A stretch of DNA of 64,000 nucleotides from Kamptonema formosum PCC 10802 (GCF_000332335.1 NZ_KB235948.1:4811289-4875288); one strand, 5' to 3'; shown: positions 43,841-52,780, counted from the stretch's first letter. Program-made: numbers and translations. The notes: generated from the sequence alone by a model not told the origin.

Positions 43841-45445
43841 CTAACTGAGCTGAACCACCGGCTGGTTCTCCAGCAGGGTGTTATTCGTCAGCAAATCTTC
43901 GACAGTAATTCGCAGGAAGCGCTGGGCGTCCACCTGAAACATAACTTTAATGCGGTCGCTCCCCGGATACCCCGGTGGCGTTAACTTAGCAATACTGCGA
44001 GCACCCTCTCTGTCATTGAGGGGCTGCACCGCAGTTTGGTTGCCCGACAGCTGGCGGGTGACAAGACGATCCCCATCAAAGTAGACTTCTGTCGCGCCGG
44101 TTTCCGCACCCAACTCGCCCAGAATTAATTCAATGCTGGGCTGATTTTCCAGCGAAGCCCCCAGCATTAATTCCACCGGCTCGCCCATCGGATAGGACTG
44201 GCCCGCCTTAATTATCGGATGCCAGCTGTGGCAATTGTCGCGCCGGTTCCAGTAGCGAATGCCGTAACTGTGGTAGAGAAAATCCTTAACCTCAATGCCC
44301 TGACTCAGCTGGAGCGCCCCTTGAGCGATTGCTTCAAACGGTTTCTCGCAGCGAATTTTGCTCGGCTCAAAATACTGCCGCACCCAAGACTGAACAGCGG
44401 GGATTTGCGAGGTGCCGCCCACTAGCAATACAGCATCAATGTCGGAACCTTCTATCCCCTGCCGGCGGGCTTGCTGCAGCACCCCGGTCATGGCATTGTC
44501 GAGATTATCAAAGAATTGCTGCTCTTTGAGGATTTCTTCAAATTGAGCGCGGTCGAGCCCTAACTCGTAACTTTCAAACGTTTCATCGCTGAAGTAAACC
44601 TCATTCGCTTGCCGCTGCAAAGACAGCTGAATTTTTAAGCGCTCTGCCAAGCGTGCGGTGAGGGGAGTTTTGGCTAGCCCTTGCGCCGTAGCGAAGTAAT
44701 CGACCAGCCAGTTATCAATATCCGTTCCGCCCAAATTCAGGCCGGCTTTTGCCAGCACGCGGGCGGTTTTTGGCTTCTGGGCGGAAGATTCAGCCAGCAT
44801 TTTATCGCCCCACTTGAGAAGGAAGCCGAGGGGTTTTTTGCCGGCGGTGCCGGTGCCGGCATCCAGGCGCACCAGAGAGAGGTCAAGGGTGCCGCCCCCG
44901 AAGTCTATCACGAGCAAGAGCTGCCGGTCAGCCAGCCCGTAGCCCAAAGCAGCAGCGGTGGGCTCATCCAGCATCCGCACCTGCTCCACCGGCAGCGCCT
45001 GACAGACTTGCCCCAACCAGTTGCGGTAAGCTTCAAAGCTGTCCACCGGCACCGTCAGCACCAGAGACTGGCCCACATCTGGCCAAGTAGTTTTGAGACT
45101 GCCGATAATCTGGGTGAGGAACCACTCCCCCACCCGCTCGAACGTCACGATTTGGCCATCGAGTTCCGGCAGAAATCCCTGGATGCCGGTGCCAATTCCC
45201 CGCTTGAAACTGCGGAAGAAGCGGGGGTCAGTTTTCACGTCGCAGCCCCTGTCGCGCACTTGCTGGCCAACTAAGACCTGGCTGCGGGCGGCGTCCTCAA
45301 CGTACAGCAAGCTGGGAATCAGGGGGGGATTCTGCATAAGCTGCGCCGTCAAACCGGGAAGTTTCAGCGTTTCTGGCTGTCCGGCGGCTGGGTTCCAGCG
45401 AGCGATTGCGGTGTTGCTAGTGCCAAAATCAATTGCGATAGTCAT
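43841..45445 (-). CDS. Hsp70-family protein (DnaK-like ATPase without a standard C-terminus)
   Basis: 534 aa. The actin-type ATPase is clear: MTIAIDFGTSNTAIARW (phosphate 1), LLVIDFGGGTLDLSLVRLD (phosphate 2) and IDAVLLVGGTSQIPAVQSW (adenosine). The substrate-binding part is short and divergent from DnaK (about 400-534, with YWNRRDNCHSWHPI), and there is no EEVD-like or lid tail. Such short Hsp70 relatives are frequent in cyanobacteria and their clients are unknown. GGGAG precedes the start. Confidence 0.88.
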   Translation of the reverse strand: MTIAIDFGTSNTAIARWNPAAGQPETLKLPGLTAQLMQNPPLIPSLLYVEDAARSQVLVGQQVRDRGCDVKTDPRFFRSFKRGIGTGIQGFLPELDGQIVTFERVGEWFLTQIIGSLKTTWPDVGQSLVLTVPVDSFEAYRNWLGQVCQALPVEQVRMLDEPTAAALGYGLADRQLLLVIDFGGGTLDLSLVRLDAGTGTAGKKPLGFLLKWGDKMLAESSAQKPKTARVLAKAGLNLGGTDIDNWLVDYFATAQGLAKTPLTARLAERLKIQLSLQRQANEVYFSDETFESYELGLDRAQFEEILKEQQFFDNLDNAMTGVLQQARRQGIEGSDIDAVLLVGGTSQIPAVQSWVRQYFEPSKIRCEKPFEAIAQGALQLSQGIEVKDFLYHSYGIRYWNRRDNCHSWHPIIKAGQSYPMGEPVELMLGASLENQPSIELILGELGAETGATEVYFDGDRLVTRQLSGNQTAVQPLNDREGARSIAKLTPPGYPGSDRIKVMFQVDAQRFLRITVEDLLTNNTLLENQPVVQLS

Positions 45446-45626
45446 TCGTCAGAGCTCCCGGCGTCGAGTCTGTAATCCGGCCTCATCACTAGCTTATTAT
45501 TGAGCGCAAACAACCGCAATCATCAGCGTCACTTCCCCTCTCCCACACTCTCTTTGGGCCTATTCACCACAGCGATGCCACCGTTCCAGTGGTTTCTTTT
45601 CGCACCGGAAACCGCCACCCCTGAAC

Positions 45627-46232
45627 TCATTCATTTAAACTATTTCCAGCCCCAGAGCCACCCATCGCCCGAACCATCACAAAAGGAACCCCAAGCCCCA
45701 CCAGAAGATTCAGCGCCAGCCAGGTTTGGGAAGCAGAATGAGTCCAGCCATAAATCACAAACCCACTTTTCGTAGAAGAGAGCAGCGCGTCCCAGATTAA
45801 GTGAGCTGACATCCCTACAGACAGACCGATTCCCCCATCGCGCAGCCATCTCCACCAGCGGAGACTGTTCGAGTTCAGTTTAGCCCGCCTCATCCCCCAC
45901 AAGCTGGCAATTAGCAGTACAATAGGAATCAAAGCCGAATGAAATGTAGCGCTGCGGTGGATGAGAAATCTCAGCCGCGTCCAGTTATATAAAGGAATAT
46001 CCCAATCGGGCACTGCCATGTAGAAAAATTGGTCTGATAAAATAGGGATGTGGAGCCGGCGGAAGAAAAATAGCCCACTGGCTCCCCAAATCAGCATCAG
46101 TGCGAACAAGATGGGATTAATCCGGCGCACCCCTATGAAGGCGTGGCGTTCCAGCAGACCCCAAAAGCTGGCACCAATCGCCAGCCCAACGGCAAAGTGC
46201 GCGAGTTTATCGACAAATGAAGGTAGAGTCAC
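45627..46232 (-). CDS. Integral membrane protein, YdjM/DUF457-like metal-dependent hydrolase
   Basis: 201 aa from GTG 46232. Four or five membrane segments (for example LAHFAVGLAIGASFWGLLER, SALIPIVLLIASLWGM and LNLLVGLGVPFVMV). Conserved polar residues lie in VPDWDIPLY, FLIHRSATFHSALIP and GMSAHLIWDALL. Their Asp/His spacing resembles the membrane-bound putative hydrolases (YdjM, LexA-regulated in E. coli). The assignment is by pattern only. Confidence 0.7.
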   Translation of the reverse strand: MTLPSFVDKLAHFAVGLAIGASFWGLLERHAFIGVRRINPILFALMLIWGASGLFFFRRLHIPILSDQFFYMAVPDWDIPLYNWTRLRFLIHRSATFHSALIPIVLLIASLWGMRRAKLNSNSLRWWRWLRDGGIGLSVGMSAHLIWDALLSSTKSGFVIYGWTHSASQTWLALNLLVGLGVPFVMVRAMGGSGAGNSLNE

Positions 46233-46312
46233 CGTTAATTTTTCCCCCTAATTCATCTGTGACTCCACTATAAACCAACTTTCTCAAAACAGGGAAAGCC
46301 TGTGACTAATCT

Positions 46313-47086
46313 TTACAAATTGTTGGGTTTGAAGCCCCGTAAAAGTGCTGCCCAAAGCTGAAATGAGCGCTGGGGCGATCTCACAATTGAGAAGGCTGAC
46401 TGCGCTGCCGGCGGGGCGCTGTCCAGAAGGGCTTCCAACTCGGCAACAGCTGCCGGTGGCGTCTGCTGCCGCGCCGTCCAGTCGGCAAAATCCACCGGCA
46501 CCTCCCACTCGGCGATTGCCGCCAGTGGCATCCCAGCCCTTTCTCCCGCCGCTTGCCACTCGGAAATCATCCAGTCCCGGCTGTGGGAGGGGTCGCGCAG
46601 CAATTCTATCCGGTTGATAAATTCTGCCATTGCCGCGTCTTCCGGAGAAATAATATCTGTTACGAGGAATTGCCCGCCCGGTTTGAGCACCCGGAGGATT
46701 TCTGTAAGTGCCGGCGTCAGGTCGGGGAAGTGATGGGCGACATACCGGCACGCCACAATATCGAACTGGCTGTCTGCAAACGGAAGTTGAGTCGCGCCGG
46801 CTTCCTGGAAGCGCACATTAGCAATCCCTCGCGCTGCAGCTTGCTGGGTGGCAACGGCTCGCATTCCCGGGCTGAGGTCGATGCCGGTGACTTCGCGGAC
46901 GTGGGGCGCGAAGGCCAAAGCGGTGTGACCGGCACCGCACCCGACATCGAGGACAGTCATGTCAGGTGCCGGTGAGCCGGTTTGCACCATCAGCCCCAAG
47001 TCGTGCCCCTTGGCAAATATTGGCGACGTGGCATAAGCCCCCGCCGCCCGGTTAAATTGCTCTCGGACTGTTTCAGAGTGTTCCAT
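46313..47086 (-). CDS. Class I SAM-dependent methyltransferase (UbiE/COQ5-like)
   Basis: 257 aa. Rossmann methyltransferase motifs in order: VLDVGCGAGHTALAFAPHV (SAM loop), GIDLSPGMRAVA, VRFQEAGATQLPFADSQFDI, CRYVAHHFPD and RVLKPGGQFLVTDI. The order and spacing fit the UbiE/COQ5 group, but the last 80 residues are Ala/Pro-rich and unlike true MenG/UbiE. The substrate cannot be read from the sequence. No start-proximal SD is seen. Confidence 0.85.
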   Translation of the reverse strand: MEHSETVREQFNRAAGAYATSPIFAKGHDLGLMVQTGSPAPDMTVLDVGCGAGHTALAFAPHVREVTGIDLSPGMRAVATQQAAARGIANVRFQEAGATQLPFADSQFDIVACRYVAHHFPDLTPALTEILRVLKPGGQFLVTDIISPEDAAMAEFINRIELLRDPSHSRDWMISEWQAAGERAGMPLAAIAEWEVPVDFADWTARQQTPPAAVAELEALLDSAPPAAQSAFSIVRSPQRSFQLWAALLRGFKPNNL

Positions 47087-47091
47087 TTTTG

Positions 47092-47226
47092 TATAGCATT
47101 AGCCACATTGGTTAGGACATTAGACTTTGAGGCATGGCGCACGCCGTACCTACGCATATACCTCGCAGGACGTAGGACAGGCGTCTCGCCTGTCCTAATG
47201 TCCGAAACTAACTGTCGATTGGTATA
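47092..47226. mobile_element. MITE-like element, TATAGCA family, copy 2
   Basis: 135 bp. Left end TATAGCATTAGCCACATTGG, right end (as complement) TATACCAATCGACAGTTAGT; inner palindrome GGACAGGCGTCTCGCCTGTCC. Compare 25714-25851. It sits directly before the methyltransferase start codon, so it supplies that gene's upstream region. Confidence 0.7.
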
Positions 47227-47299
47227 ATTCCTGGAGCGAAAATCGGCGTCGCACATTTGTGGTAAAAAGTTTATCCGGCAATTGTGCAGCGAAAATGTT

Positions 47300-48157
47300 T
47301 CAGCCTTCATCCGTGCTCCCCACACCCTCATTAAAACTTGGCCAGATGCGGTCGCAGAAAAACAGCGTCCCAGAGGCCACGCACAGGGGAACCGCTAGGA
47401 GATTGAGCAGCGGAACGCTCACCAAACCCAAACAAACCAGAGCAAAACTGCCACTCGCCGGCAAACTGCCGCGTATTGCCCGCAGCTTCTCCCGAAAAGG
47501 CAGACGCCGGCGCTCCAGAGGCGCGTCCAGAAAGTCAATACAGACGAGCGTTGCCGCCAGCGCCACACCGCCGGCAGAAGAGATCGCAGTCCCCACTCCC
47601 GGCACGAAATTCAGCAGCAGCAGCGGCACACCCACCTTAACCGCCAGCCCCAGTTTATTGAGCTCGTGCGCCAGCGCTCGCCCAATATCGCGGAGAATTG
47701 TAGCCGCAGTTTGCGGTTCCGCTACCGGCAGCTTGCCGGTGCGCAGCAGCTCCAGCTGTTCCGAAAGCTGGCCATAAAACGGCGCGCCCAGGATCACCCC
47801 GAATTGCACCAGCAAAAAGCCGGTGGCGACGAGCAGCAGCAGCACCAGCACCACCCGCAGCAGCCATCCCAGCCCAGCATCCAGCCAATCCAGCACCGAA
47901 AGCCAAGACAGCCAAGCCGGCAAATTAGCAACCCAGGCGTCTGTTTTGGCGTCCAAACCGGCAATCAGGGCGTTAACCCCTCGCAAACCGGGAAATAGCA
48001 ATCCTGCATACAGCCCAATACCGGCAGCCAGGTTCACCAAAATAGGAACCAGCACGTAGCCCCAAAGGCGCGGCGTGCGAACTAGCAAAAAAAGCGCTCG
48101 CAACGGATAAGTCGCACCGGCGATCAGTCCCACCGGTGCGTGAATCAGATTAGGCAT
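47300..48157 (-). CDS. EI24-domain (CysZ-like) membrane protein
   Basis: 285 aa from ATG 48157 (MPNLIHAPVGLIAGATYPLR); the longer frame to 48310 adds an unlikely head. Long hydrophobic segments: LWGYVLVPILVNLAAGIGLY, LLRVVLVLLLLVATGFLLV, KVGVPLLLLNFVPGVGTAIS and SFALVCLGLVSVPLLNLLAV. LGAPFYGQLSEQLE lies between them, as in EI24/CysZ proteins, some of which permit sulfate uptake. No sulfate genes adjoin it, so transport specificity is not assigned. Confidence 0.82.
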   Translation of the reverse strand: MPNLIHAPVGLIAGATYPLRALFLLVRTPRLWGYVLVPILVNLAAGIGLYAGLLFPGLRGVNALIAGLDAKTDAWVANLPAWLSWLSVLDWLDAGLGWLLRVVLVLLLLVATGFLLVQFGVILGAPFYGQLSEQLELLRTGKLPVAEPQTAATILRDIGRALAHELNKLGLAVKVGVPLLLLNFVPGVGTAISSAGGVALAATLVCIDFLDAPLERRRLPFREKLRAIRGSLPASGSFALVCLGLVSVPLLNLLAVPLCVASGTLFFCDRIWPSFNEGVGSTDEG

Positions 48158-48364
48158 TGGTCTTGACTGCTGTTCTGCCGAAATACCTAACTCATTATAC
48201 CCCCTATCGATAACACTTCTAAATAATTTGTGCGCTCCCCTCTCTCCTTTCTTTACTTGGCGAACAGGCGCGTCTTGGCGGTTCATAAAAAAATAATTTT
48301 CATCCCTCAACCCTAAACTTCTCGCTCCCAGAACCGGCCTGGGAACGAGAGCTTTTCCCCAAAA

Positions 48365-49309
48365 CTACTCGCCAACAGATCCTTTCCCGAAGAATTTCGG
48401 CGGTTCTGCCAGAGTGTAAACTTGGGTTTCGGCTGCGATCGCCTGCCGCAAGTGCAGGGGCAGCTGCAATATCCCCAGCAGCGTCGTGCCGTCCAGCATG
48501 CGGAACCCGCCGGTGGTTTTCTCAGCGAGCAGCTGGTTGACGGTTTCGGGATCGGGCCGGCTGTCGATGGCTTGAGCGGAGCCGAGGACAAACCCCCAGG
48601 GCATCCCGTAGCTGGGGGTGTAGCTGGTGTAGGATGTGACACTTGGGAAAACCGCACTCACCGTCCGCACCAAGCGGGCGTGCAGGGTCAGTTCCGCTGG
48701 GCTGACCGGCCCGGCTTGGAGCACGAAAAATCCAGAGGGCGACAGCACGCGGCGGGCTTTCTCGAAATACTCTTTGGTAAACAGCTGGAATGATGGCCCG
48801 GACTCGATGGGGTCGGACAGGTCGGAAATGACGATATCCCACTGCTCGCTGGTGGTGTCCAAGAAATCCAGGGCGTCCCCGATCACCAGTTCGAGGCGGG
48901 GGTCGTCGAAGACATTCTGGTGCATTTCAGGCAGGTGTTCGCGGCAGGCTTCCACGACATCGCCGTCAATGTCAACCATCGCTACTTTCTCAACGCTTTT
49001 CCAGCGCAGCGCTTCCCGAACTGTGGCCCCCTCGCCGCCGCCGAGGATGAGAACTTTTCGGGGGCTACCGTGAAAAATCATGGCTGGGTGTACCAGGGGT
49101 TCGTGGTACAGGAACTCGTCGCCGGTGCAGGACTGCCACTTGCCATCGAGCACGAGCCCTTTGCCGTAAGCGCCGGTTTCTACGATGTACATTTCCTGAT
49201 ACTGGGTTTTTTTGTATGCCAGGACTTGCGTCACGCCGTGAACGTAGATGTCCCAAGGGGTGATGTACTCGCTCACCCAGAGATCGGCCCGAACTTCGCT
49301 ACCTGCCAT
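48365..49309 (-). CDS. speE: Polyamine aminopropyltransferase (spermidine synthase family)
   Basis: 314 aa; GGAGGG precedes ATG 49309. Motifs: GLVLDGKWQSCTGDEFLYHE, VLILGGGEGATVREAL (dcSAM-binding loop), VDIDGDVVEACREHLP, GDALDFLD and ISDLSDPIESGPS. It moves an aminopropyl group from decarboxylated SAM to a diamine such as putrescine. Product specificity (spermidine, thermospermine or homologues) cannot be read from these motifs. Confidence 0.92.
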   Translation of the reverse strand: MAGSEVRADLWVSEYITPWDIYVHGVTQVLAYKKTQYQEMYIVETGAYGKGLVLDGKWQSCTGDEFLYHEPLVHPAMIFHGSPRKVLILGGGEGATVREALRWKSVEKVAMVDIDGDVVEACREHLPEMHQNVFDDPRLELVIGDALDFLDTTSEQWDIVISDLSDPIESGPSFQLFTKEYFEKARRVLSPSGFFVLQAGPVSPAELTLHARLVRTVSAVFPSVTSYTSYTPSYGMPWGFVLGSAQAIDSRPDPETVNQLLAEKTTGGFRMLDGTTLLGILQLPLHLRQAIAAETQVYTLAEPPKFFGKGSVGE

Positions 49310-49475
49310 AAAACACCCTCCTTTCCCCTAAATTGACAAACTCCATATTGTACCGCATTCACGGGGGGATATTGTTGCTGCCGGTGCGGTGAATTTGCCG
49401 ATTTTACAGTGACTCCAGGCGGATTCGATATCAGTTGAGAGAGAATGGGGGCTGGAAAGCGTTATAGGGAAAGGG

Positions 49476-50513
49476 ATGCGGTACAGCCAACTGGGCTCTA
49501 GCGAGCTGCGCGTTTCTGAGATATGCCTCGGGACGATGACTTTCGGGCAGCAGAATACGATTGAGGAGGCGCACCGGCAGCTGGACTGCGCGGTTGCCTT
49601 TGGGGTGAATTTCATCGATGCGGCGGAAATTTATCCAGTGCCGCCACGGGAAGAAACTCAGGGGCGAACGGAGGAATATATCGGTAAGTGGCTGGTTAAA
49701 CAGCAGCGGGACAAGCTGGTTGTGGCCACGAAAGTTGCCGGTCCGGCGCGCAGTATGGCTTGGATTCGGGGCAAGGACAGGAAAATCGACCGGCGCAATG
49801 TGGGAGAGGCGGTGAGCCAGAGTCTCCGCCGGCTGCAGACGGATTATATCGATCTGTACCAGATCCACTGGCCCGACCGTTATGTCCCTAGCTTTGGCCA
49901 AACGATTTATGACCCAGCTCAGGAGCGGGATACGGTGCCGGTGGCGGAACAGCTGGCGGTGTTTGGGGATTTGATAAAAGCTGGCAAGATTCGCTATCTG
50001 GGGCTGAGCAATGAGACGCCTTGGGGGGTGTGCGAGTTTTGCCAGCAGGCGGAGCTGCTGGGCCTGCCGAAAGTGGTGTCTGTACAGAATGCTTACAATT
50101 TACTGAATCGGGTGTTTGAGGTGGGGATGGCGGAAGCGTGCCGGCGGGAGGGTTTGGGAGTGCTGGCCTACAGTCCGCTGGGGTTTGGCACGCTCACCGG
50201 CAAGTACCTGCAAGGGCAGCCGGATATGGCGCGGATGAGTTTATTTGCCAATTTTGGCCTCCGGTATCGAAAGCCGAATGTGCCTGAGGCGGTGGCGGCG
50301 TATGTGGGAGTTGCCGGCAAGTACGGGCTCGGACCGGCTCAGATGGCGCTGGCGTTTGTGCGCGAGCGCACTTTTGTCACGAGTACGATTGTCGGGGCGA
50401 CGAGTCTTGAGCAGCTGCAGGAAAATCTGGCCAGTGTTGAGGTGGTGCTGGACAAGGAAATTTTGGCGGAGCTGGATGCGGTGCACGCGCGATATCCCAA
50501 TCCGGCTCCATAA
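49476..50513 (+). CDS. Aldo/keto reductase, Tas-like
   Basis: 345 aa. TIM-barrel reductase with the catalytic tetrad in FIDAAEIYPVP (Asp, Tyr), LVVATKVAG (Lys) and LYQIHWPDRY (His). The NADPH-binding end is TSTIVGATSLEQLQENL. The sequence follows the E. coli Tas pattern (GLSNETPWGV and PKVVSVQNAYNLLNR). The substrate is unknown. The gene faces the small-RNA array, which reads toward it on the minus strand. Confidence 0.92.
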   Translation: MRYSQLGSSELRVSEICLGTMTFGQQNTIEEAHRQLDCAVAFGVNFIDAAEIYPVPPREETQGRTEEYIGKWLVKQQRDKLVVATKVAGPARSMAWIRGKDRKIDRRNVGEAVSQSLRRLQTDYIDLYQIHWPDRYVPSFGQTIYDPAQERDTVPVAEQLAVFGDLIKAGKIRYLGLSNETPWGVCEFCQQAELLGLPKVVSVQNAYNLLNRVFEVGMAEACRREGLGVLAYSPLGFGTLTGKYLQGQPDMARMSLFANFGLRYRKPNVPEAVAAYVGVAGKYGLGPAQMALAFVRERTFVTSTIVGATSLEQLQENLASVEVVLDKEILAELDAVHARYPNPAP

Positions 50514-50674
50514 GGCGTTTGCCCGCTCGGGGGTTTGACCATCAGGGTGGGTGGCACTGTAGCGACCTTGCTTTTGGCTCACAGATAATCAAGGAGGACT
50601 GCCCCACGTTTTCCCCAACCCTCCGCCACTTCACGGGGCGGGGATCTGTTGCAGGGACAGTGGGTGACTTTCCG

Positions 50675-50724
50675 AAAACAAAAAACGCCCATCGCTGGGC
50701 GTGTCCATCAGGGTGCATCTACAT
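50675..50724 (-). ncRNA. Candidate small RNA, copy 4 (tandem array)
   Basis: On the minus strand: GTAAATTTTT (50781-50772), dyad GGGGTG-N8-TACCCC, TATACT (50736-50731, 35 nt after the box), transcript from about 50724, head GATGCACCCTGATGGACACG, stem CGCCCA-GCGA-TGGGCG (a GNRA tetraloop), T6GT4. It has the best -10 box of the array. Confidence 0.7.
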
Positions 50725-50842
50725 GTTTTCAGTATAGCGGGGGTGAGGGGTAATAGCCTACACCCCGCTACAAAAATTTACAATTCGAGCCGGCAGGCTA
50801 GAAAAGGTTTGTAGTTGGGCTAAAGCCCAACCAGCGTGGCCG

Positions 50843-50892
50843 AAAACAAAAAACGCCCATCGCTGGGCGTGTCCATCAGGGTGCATCTACAT
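50843..50892 (-). ncRNA. Candidate small RNA, copy 5 (tandem array)
   Basis: GTAAATTTTT (50949-50940), dyad with GTG-N8-CAC, TAGAGT (50904-50899), same head, stem with GCGA loop, T6GT4. It is 168 bp from copy 4. The gap between copies carries a GGGCTAAAGCCC palindrome. Confidence 0.7.
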
Positions 50893-51010
50893 GTTTTTAC
50901 TCTAGCAGGGGTGAGGGGTGTCTGCCTACACCTCTATAAAAAAATTTACAATTCGAGCCGGCAGGCTAGAAAAGGTTTGTAGTTGGGCTAAAGCCCAACC
51001 AGCGTGGCCG

Positions 51011-51059
51011 AAAACAAAAAACGCCCTTGCGGGGCGTGTCCATCAGGGTGCATCTACAT
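51011..51059 (-). ncRNA. Candidate small RNA, copy 6 (tandem array)
   Basis: GTAAATTTTT (51116-51107), TAGAGT (51071-51066), same head. The stem is CGCCC/GGGCG with loop CGCAA: the closing A-T pair is lost, yet pairing is kept. 167 bp from copy 5. Confidence 0.68.
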
Positions 51060-51171
51060 GTTTTTACTCTAGCAGGGGTGGGGGGTGTCTGCCTACACCT
51101 CTATAGAAAAATTTACAATTCGAGCTGGTGGGAGCGTTTGTAGTTGGGCTTTAGCCCAACCGGCGTGGCCG

Positions 51172-51222
51172 AAAACAAAAAACGCCCATCGCTGGGCGTG
51201 TCCATCAGGGTGCATCTACAAT
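51172..51222 (-). ncRNA. Candidate small RNA, copy 7 (tandem array)
   Basis: GTAAATTTTT (51279-51270), perfect dyad GGGGTGT-N6-ACACCCC, TAGAGT (51234-51229), same head, GCGA tetraloop stem and T6GT4. It lies just downstream of the frameshifted NUDIX gene. The spacer 50514-50674 before the array holds nothing recognised. Confidence 0.7.
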
Positions 51223-51321
51223 GTTTTTACTCTAGCAGGGGTGGGGGGTGTCTGCCTACACCCCTATAGAAAAATTTACAATTCGAGCCGGTGGGCGGAT
51301 GGAGCCGGGGTGCCGGTGCGC

Positions 51322-51874
51322 TCAAGGAATGCGCCCGACCTGTTGCAGGTGCCATTCCAGCAGCACCGCCCGACATTGCAGGCAAGTGGTCCAGCAGGGC
51401 GCGAACACCGGCTCCTGTGGCGGGGTAGGTTGCGCCGGTGCAGCCGGCGGGTATGGCGGCTGTGGGGTGGAGTTCTGCGACAAAGCCGTAGAGTTTTTGG
51501 TTGGAGAAGGAGCTATTGACAGCCCAGCCTATCGTGTTGAGCGGGGTGAGGTGGCAGATGGCACTGGTTTCGACACCCAGCTCCCGCTGCAGGATCGTCG
51601 GCACCGCTGTTTCCGGGGTTTGGCCAGGAGGCACGCGCCCGCCGGCAAAGTCGAGCGTTGCTTGGCCCAGTCCGGGCCGGTAAGTTGGGGGCGGCAATAT
51701 TAGGTTGCCGTTTTGCAGGGTTAAGATGACGGCTGAATCGGCTTTTTCTACGCGCCAGTATTCTAAGATTCGCCCCCGGTTGTCTTGGAGATGCTCTCCG
51801 ATTAAGGTTAGCCAGGGGGAGCGGATTTCGACGAATTTGTCTAGGGTTTGCCAGCCGTTTTCGGATGAGTTCAT
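51322..51874 (-). pseudogene. NUDIX-like gene with a frameshift
   Basis: From ATG 51874 the frame reads a NUDIX-type protein (FVEIRSPWLTLIGEHLQDNR, LPPPTYRPGLGQATLDFAGG, AVNSSFSNQKLYGFVAELHP). The Nudix box is already weak: GGRVPPGQTPETAVPTILQR then ELGVE, with Gln for the first Glu. Downstream that frame turns into repetitive Gly/Ala/Pro and runs into small-RNA copy 7. A frame shifted by one base reads a Pro-rich linker, then TTCLQCRAVLLEWHLQQVGR and IP, with stop 51324-51322, which looks like the true C-terminus. So a frameshift lies between about 51410 and 51465, either real decay or a sequencing error. Confidence 0.7.
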
Positions 51875-52256
51875 TTGGGGATTGAGCTGTTTCTATTTTG
51901 GGGTTATATTAGCTCTGTCTGGAGAGCCGGCGCACAAAGCTATGCCGGTGGGTTCCGCACACCGGCTCTCCACCTGGATGCCTAGATTCCAGGCGACTGT
52001 ACGCGAAGCGTTCCCGTAGGGTAGGCGCGGCTATACAGACTTTCGCCCGCCTGCGCGGGCTTTATATATACCGGCTCTCCGCCTGGATGCCCCGAAGGAT
52101 AGGGTGCGTTCCCTCAAGGGAGTGCCCCTGTGATGGAGCAGTGTCAATGGGGAACGCACCCCACCTCTTGACTGAACTATTGACAAAGCTATAAGCTGTG
52201 ACAAAATGGGTATTGCCCACCTAAGTCGTTACCAGCTTGCCGCGCAGCAGGACTGT
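51875..52256. other. Spacer with interspersed repeats
   Basis: Contains a CCGCCTGCGCGG hairpin fragment of the TTGGTGTCAA-family interior (52030-52065) and a GGGTGCGTTCCC half-palindrome (52101). No gene is seen before 52257. Confidence 0.6.
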
Positions 52257-52637
52257 ATGGCTACCGATCCGACTAAAGTTAGCCCAGAAGAAATCGCTCA
52301 GTATCGTCAGCAACTGGCTGCTTATCCAGAAGCTCTGGATGCCCTTGATTTAATTGAAGAAAATGAGGGGGATTTAAAACAGGCAGCTAGTTTGTTAGCG
52401 CTAGAGTCTGGAGCAACAGTCTCCAAAGCAGTCCCGAATATTCTAGACGAATTCGCCCAGAAATGCCGCTCTGTCATTTGTGATGAACTCTTCATCAATG
52501 AGTTAATGACGGGAGTGCTAAGTGCTGGAGTCGGAATTTTGGCATCGAGTGGCCAGATCCCAGCAGCCCTAGCAACTCCAGTCGTTATCTATTTAGCAAA
52601 AATCGGAGTCAGAAAATGGTGCGAGTCTAACAAGTAA
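52257..52637 (+). CDS. Conserved cyanobacterial protein, helical
   Basis: 126 aa from ATG 52257 (MATDPTKVSPEEIAQYRQQL); an ATG at 52206 is also in frame. The pattern YPEALDALDLIEENEGDLKQ, then FAQKCRSVICDELFINELMT and ATPVVIYLAKIGV, is one I recall from cyanobacterial hypothetical proteins. It has a weakly hydrophobic C-terminal helix pair. No function is known. It ends 1 nt before a MITE-like element. Confidence 0.68.
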   Translation: MATDPTKVSPEEIAQYRQQLAAYPEALDALDLIEENEGDLKQAASLLALESGATVSKAVPNILDEFAQKCRSVICDELFINELMTGVLSAGVGILASSGQIPAALATPVVIYLAKIGVRKWCESNK

Positions 52638-52780
52638 TATCATATCCGCTTGCATGGGTTGTGTATACATAGCCTTGTAGGGGCGGGTTCTGCCAAGATA
52701 TTTCTGGCACAGAGCAGAATATGAATAAACCCGCCCCTACCCCCTCCGCACAACAACGGTGCTAGCGGATATGATATAAT
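52636..52780. mobile_element. MITE-like element with ATATCATATCCGCT ends
   Basis: 145 bp. The left end ATATCATATCCGCTTGCATG then GGTTGTG pairs with the complement of the right end, ATATCATATCCGCTAGCACC then GTTGTTGTG. Inside, TAGGGGCGGGTT and AACCCGCCCCTA form a second, nested inverted repeat. The whole can fold as one long hairpin. Only this copy is seen in the window. It touches the stop codon of the preceding gene. Confidence 0.75.

Noticed and set aside
50690..51279. NtcA or CRP site in the GTG-N8-CAC dyad of the small-RNA promoters
   Set aside because: NtcA needs GTA-N8-TAC about 20-24 nt before the -10 box; here the dyad is 4-13 nt away and usually reads GTG/CAC. It may bind another factor, but NtcA control is not supported.
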